Source: Selenomonadaceae bacterium (GTDB lineage: Bacteria; Bacillota; Negativicutes; Selenomonadales; Selenomonadaceae). Taken from it: a stretch of DNA of 40,413 nucleotides. The notes under the pieces were generated by a model. The model had not been told where the DNA came from, did not search any database, and worked only from the letters and a program-made list of their open reading frames with translations. Each line of letters begins with the position of its first letter. Within the stretch, counting starts at the first letter, position 1. The position numbers and the translations under genes were made by a program. The stretch covers positions 1-40,413 of the forward strand of contig JAFZMV010000078.1 in NCBI GenBank assembly GCA_017553205.1, read 5' to 3'. Positions 39,532-40,413 of this stretch are shown piece by piece.

Positions 39532-40413
39532 ATGAAAAAGAGCGTGGAAATTCTCGGACTTCCGGTTATCAGCATTACCGAAGGTCGCGAACTCGGCATG
39601 AGCAAAACTTTGCTCATTGATGCCAAAAATGGTTTGATTGCCGCGATCACCATCGAAGATGAAGATTGGTATCGCGGTGTTAAACTCATTCCCTATGAGT
39701 CTGTTATCGCTATCGGCGAAGACGCAATTACTATCACTCACAGCGAAAATATTTTGAAACTTGATGAGGCAGGCGACTATGAAGGTCTGCTTGACGAAAA
39801 TATTCGCGTTATCGGCACAAAAGCCATTACCAAAAATGGTACGATTCAAGGAAAAGTCACTGAACTTTTTGTCGGCGAAAACGGCAAAATTGAAAAATGC
39901 GAAATTACCGCACCTGACGGCACTGCAAGTGAAGTAACTGCGGAACAAATTTCTATTTTCGGTAAACAAGTTACCGTTATTGACGCGGAAAAAAAAACTG
40001 AATTTATAACTGACATTCCTGCGACTGCACCTGTTGAAGAGCCTGTTCAGGCGGCGGAGGAAATTTCTCAAACAGCCTCAAATGATTCTGATTTTGGGGC
40101 TGTTTCTGTAAGCGAAGAAGTTCAGCCGGAACCGATTGAAGAGCCTGTTACAGAATTAGAATCAGTAATGACTCCCGAACCTGTAGCGGAAGAAGTTCCT
40201 GCAGTTGAGGAAGTTCCCGCAGTTGAAGAAGTTCCTGCAGTTGAAGAAGTTCCCGCAGTTGAAGAAGTTCCTGCAGTTGAAGAAGTTCCTGCGGTTGAAG
40301 AAGTTCCTGCGGTTGAAGAAGTTCCTGCGGTTGAAGAAGTTCCTGCAGTTGAAGAAGGTCCTGCGGTTGAGGAAGTTCCTGCGGTTGAAGAAGTTCCTGC
40401 GGTTGAAGAAGTT
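39532..40413 (+). CDS. PRC-barrel protein with (EEVPAV)n tail, cut by the right edge
   Basis: The ATG at 39532 follows GGAGGTAAG and the frame stays open to the window end (294 codons seen). Residues 3-80 form one PRC-barrel (EILGLPVISITEGRELG, then GVKLIPYESVIAIGEDAI). A second spans about 95-160 (IRVIGTKAITKNGTIQGKV, then EITAPDGTASEV). PRC-barrels are small adaptor domains found in RimM and photosystem H subunits. An acidic, Pro/Val-rich region starts near 165 and becomes a perfect hexapeptide tract (EEVPAV) from residue 220. The first 400 bases prefer ATC, CTC and GGC codons more than neighbouring genes, suggesting high expression. The function is unknown and the C-terminus is not visible. 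Confidence 0.8.
   Translation, partial: MKKSVEILGLPVISITEGRELGMSKTLLIDAKNGLIAAITIEDEDWYRGVKLIPYESVIAIGEDAITITHSENILKLDEAGDYEGLLDENIRVIGTKAITKNGTIQGKVTELFVGENGKIEKCEITAPDGTASEVTAEQISIFGKQVTVIDAEKKTEFITDIPATAPVEEPVQAAEEISQTASNDSDFGAVSVSEEVQPEPIEEPVTELESVMTPEPVAEEVPAVEEVPAVEEVPAVEEVPAVEEVPAVEEVPAVEEVPAVEEVPAVEEVPAVEEGPAVEEVPAVEEVPAVEEV
40189..40413 (+). repeat. In-frame 18-bp tandem repeat encoding EEVPAV
   Basis: Twelve full units of GAAGAAGTTCCTGCAGTT plus half a unit reach the right edge. Variants are mostly synonymous: GAG for GAA, CCC for CCT, GCG for GCA. The one amino-acid change is in unit 10 (40351-40368), GGT for GTT, giving EEGPAV. The reading frame is preserved throughout. Array length is likely to vary between strains by slipped replication. 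Confidence 0.95.

Noticed and set aside
40189-40413. CRISPR-like tandem array at the right edge
   Set aside because: The 18-bp units are contiguous with no spacers and are in frame, encoding EEVPAV; this is a protein repeat.

Overview
The window is an AT-rich bacterial chromosome segment with compact operons and Shine-Dalgarno-led genes. Many genes start with TTG, and the promoters are sigma-A-like. A PASTA-domain Ser/Thr kinase, a PP2C phosphatase and an FHA protein, together with murG, a murC-ddl fusion and LPS-style sugar genes (rfbB, rfbC, a WbaP-type transferase), suggest Bacillota. The mix of Gram-positive signalling with proteins of outer-membrane flavour fits the class Negativicutes. 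That placement is inference: the window holds no rRNA and I saw no tRNA.

Layout. (1) 1-970: decayed mobile DNA, with an internally deleted IS630-type transposase and a tyrosine recombinase pseudogene. (2) 1005-2183: a membrane metallophosphoesterase. (3) 2238-6188, minus strand: fhaA-like, antitoxin, YoeB toxin, PP2C phosphatase, PASTA kinase. (4) 6366-8679, minus strand: rnhB followed by two secreted proteins of unknown function. (5) 8892-12952: metN-metI, then a single-chain murC-ddl. (6) 13012-13932, minus strand: ribF. (7) 14080-18397: rfbC, rfbB, a nicotinamidase-like hydrolase, a small membrane protein, ribH and an HPr-tailed protein, closed by a terminator. (8) 18539-23203: alaS-tkt. 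(9) 23204-24368: a graveyard of fragments of at least two insertion sequences (IS3 and ISAs1 types) and two small genes. (10) 24369-26979, minus strand: LPP20-like exported protein and WbaP-type sugar transferase. (11) 27179-30095: queF, pyridoxamine kinase, nagZ-like, yfcE-like. (12) 30098-31207, minus strand: murG. (13) 31386-33804: helical unknown, flavin-fold protein, TrkH. (14) 33943-end: soluble hybrid histidine kinase, FtsX/MacB-type permease, membrane TPR-like protein, and a PRC-barrel protein whose (EEVPAV)n tract runs off the right edge.

How it fits together. Much of the window serves the cell envelope: precursor synthesis (murC-ddl, murG), recycling (nagZ), surface polysaccharide (rfbBC, wbaP) and a kinase whose PASTA domains normally sense muropeptides. 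The phosphatase and FHA protein beside the kinase form its likely erase and read partners. Cofactor genes (ribF, ribH, queF, pyridoxamine kinase, nicotinamidase-like) are scattered.

Most unusual: a YoeB toxin-antitoxin pair inside the kinase signalling operon; a non-RD (HCD) PASTA kinase; a regulatory-looking protein ending in an HPr domain that keeps the phospho-histidine but lacks Ser46; a dispersed AATTAGGAAT hairpin repeat at five loci, each just after a stop codon; and mosaic IS remnants.
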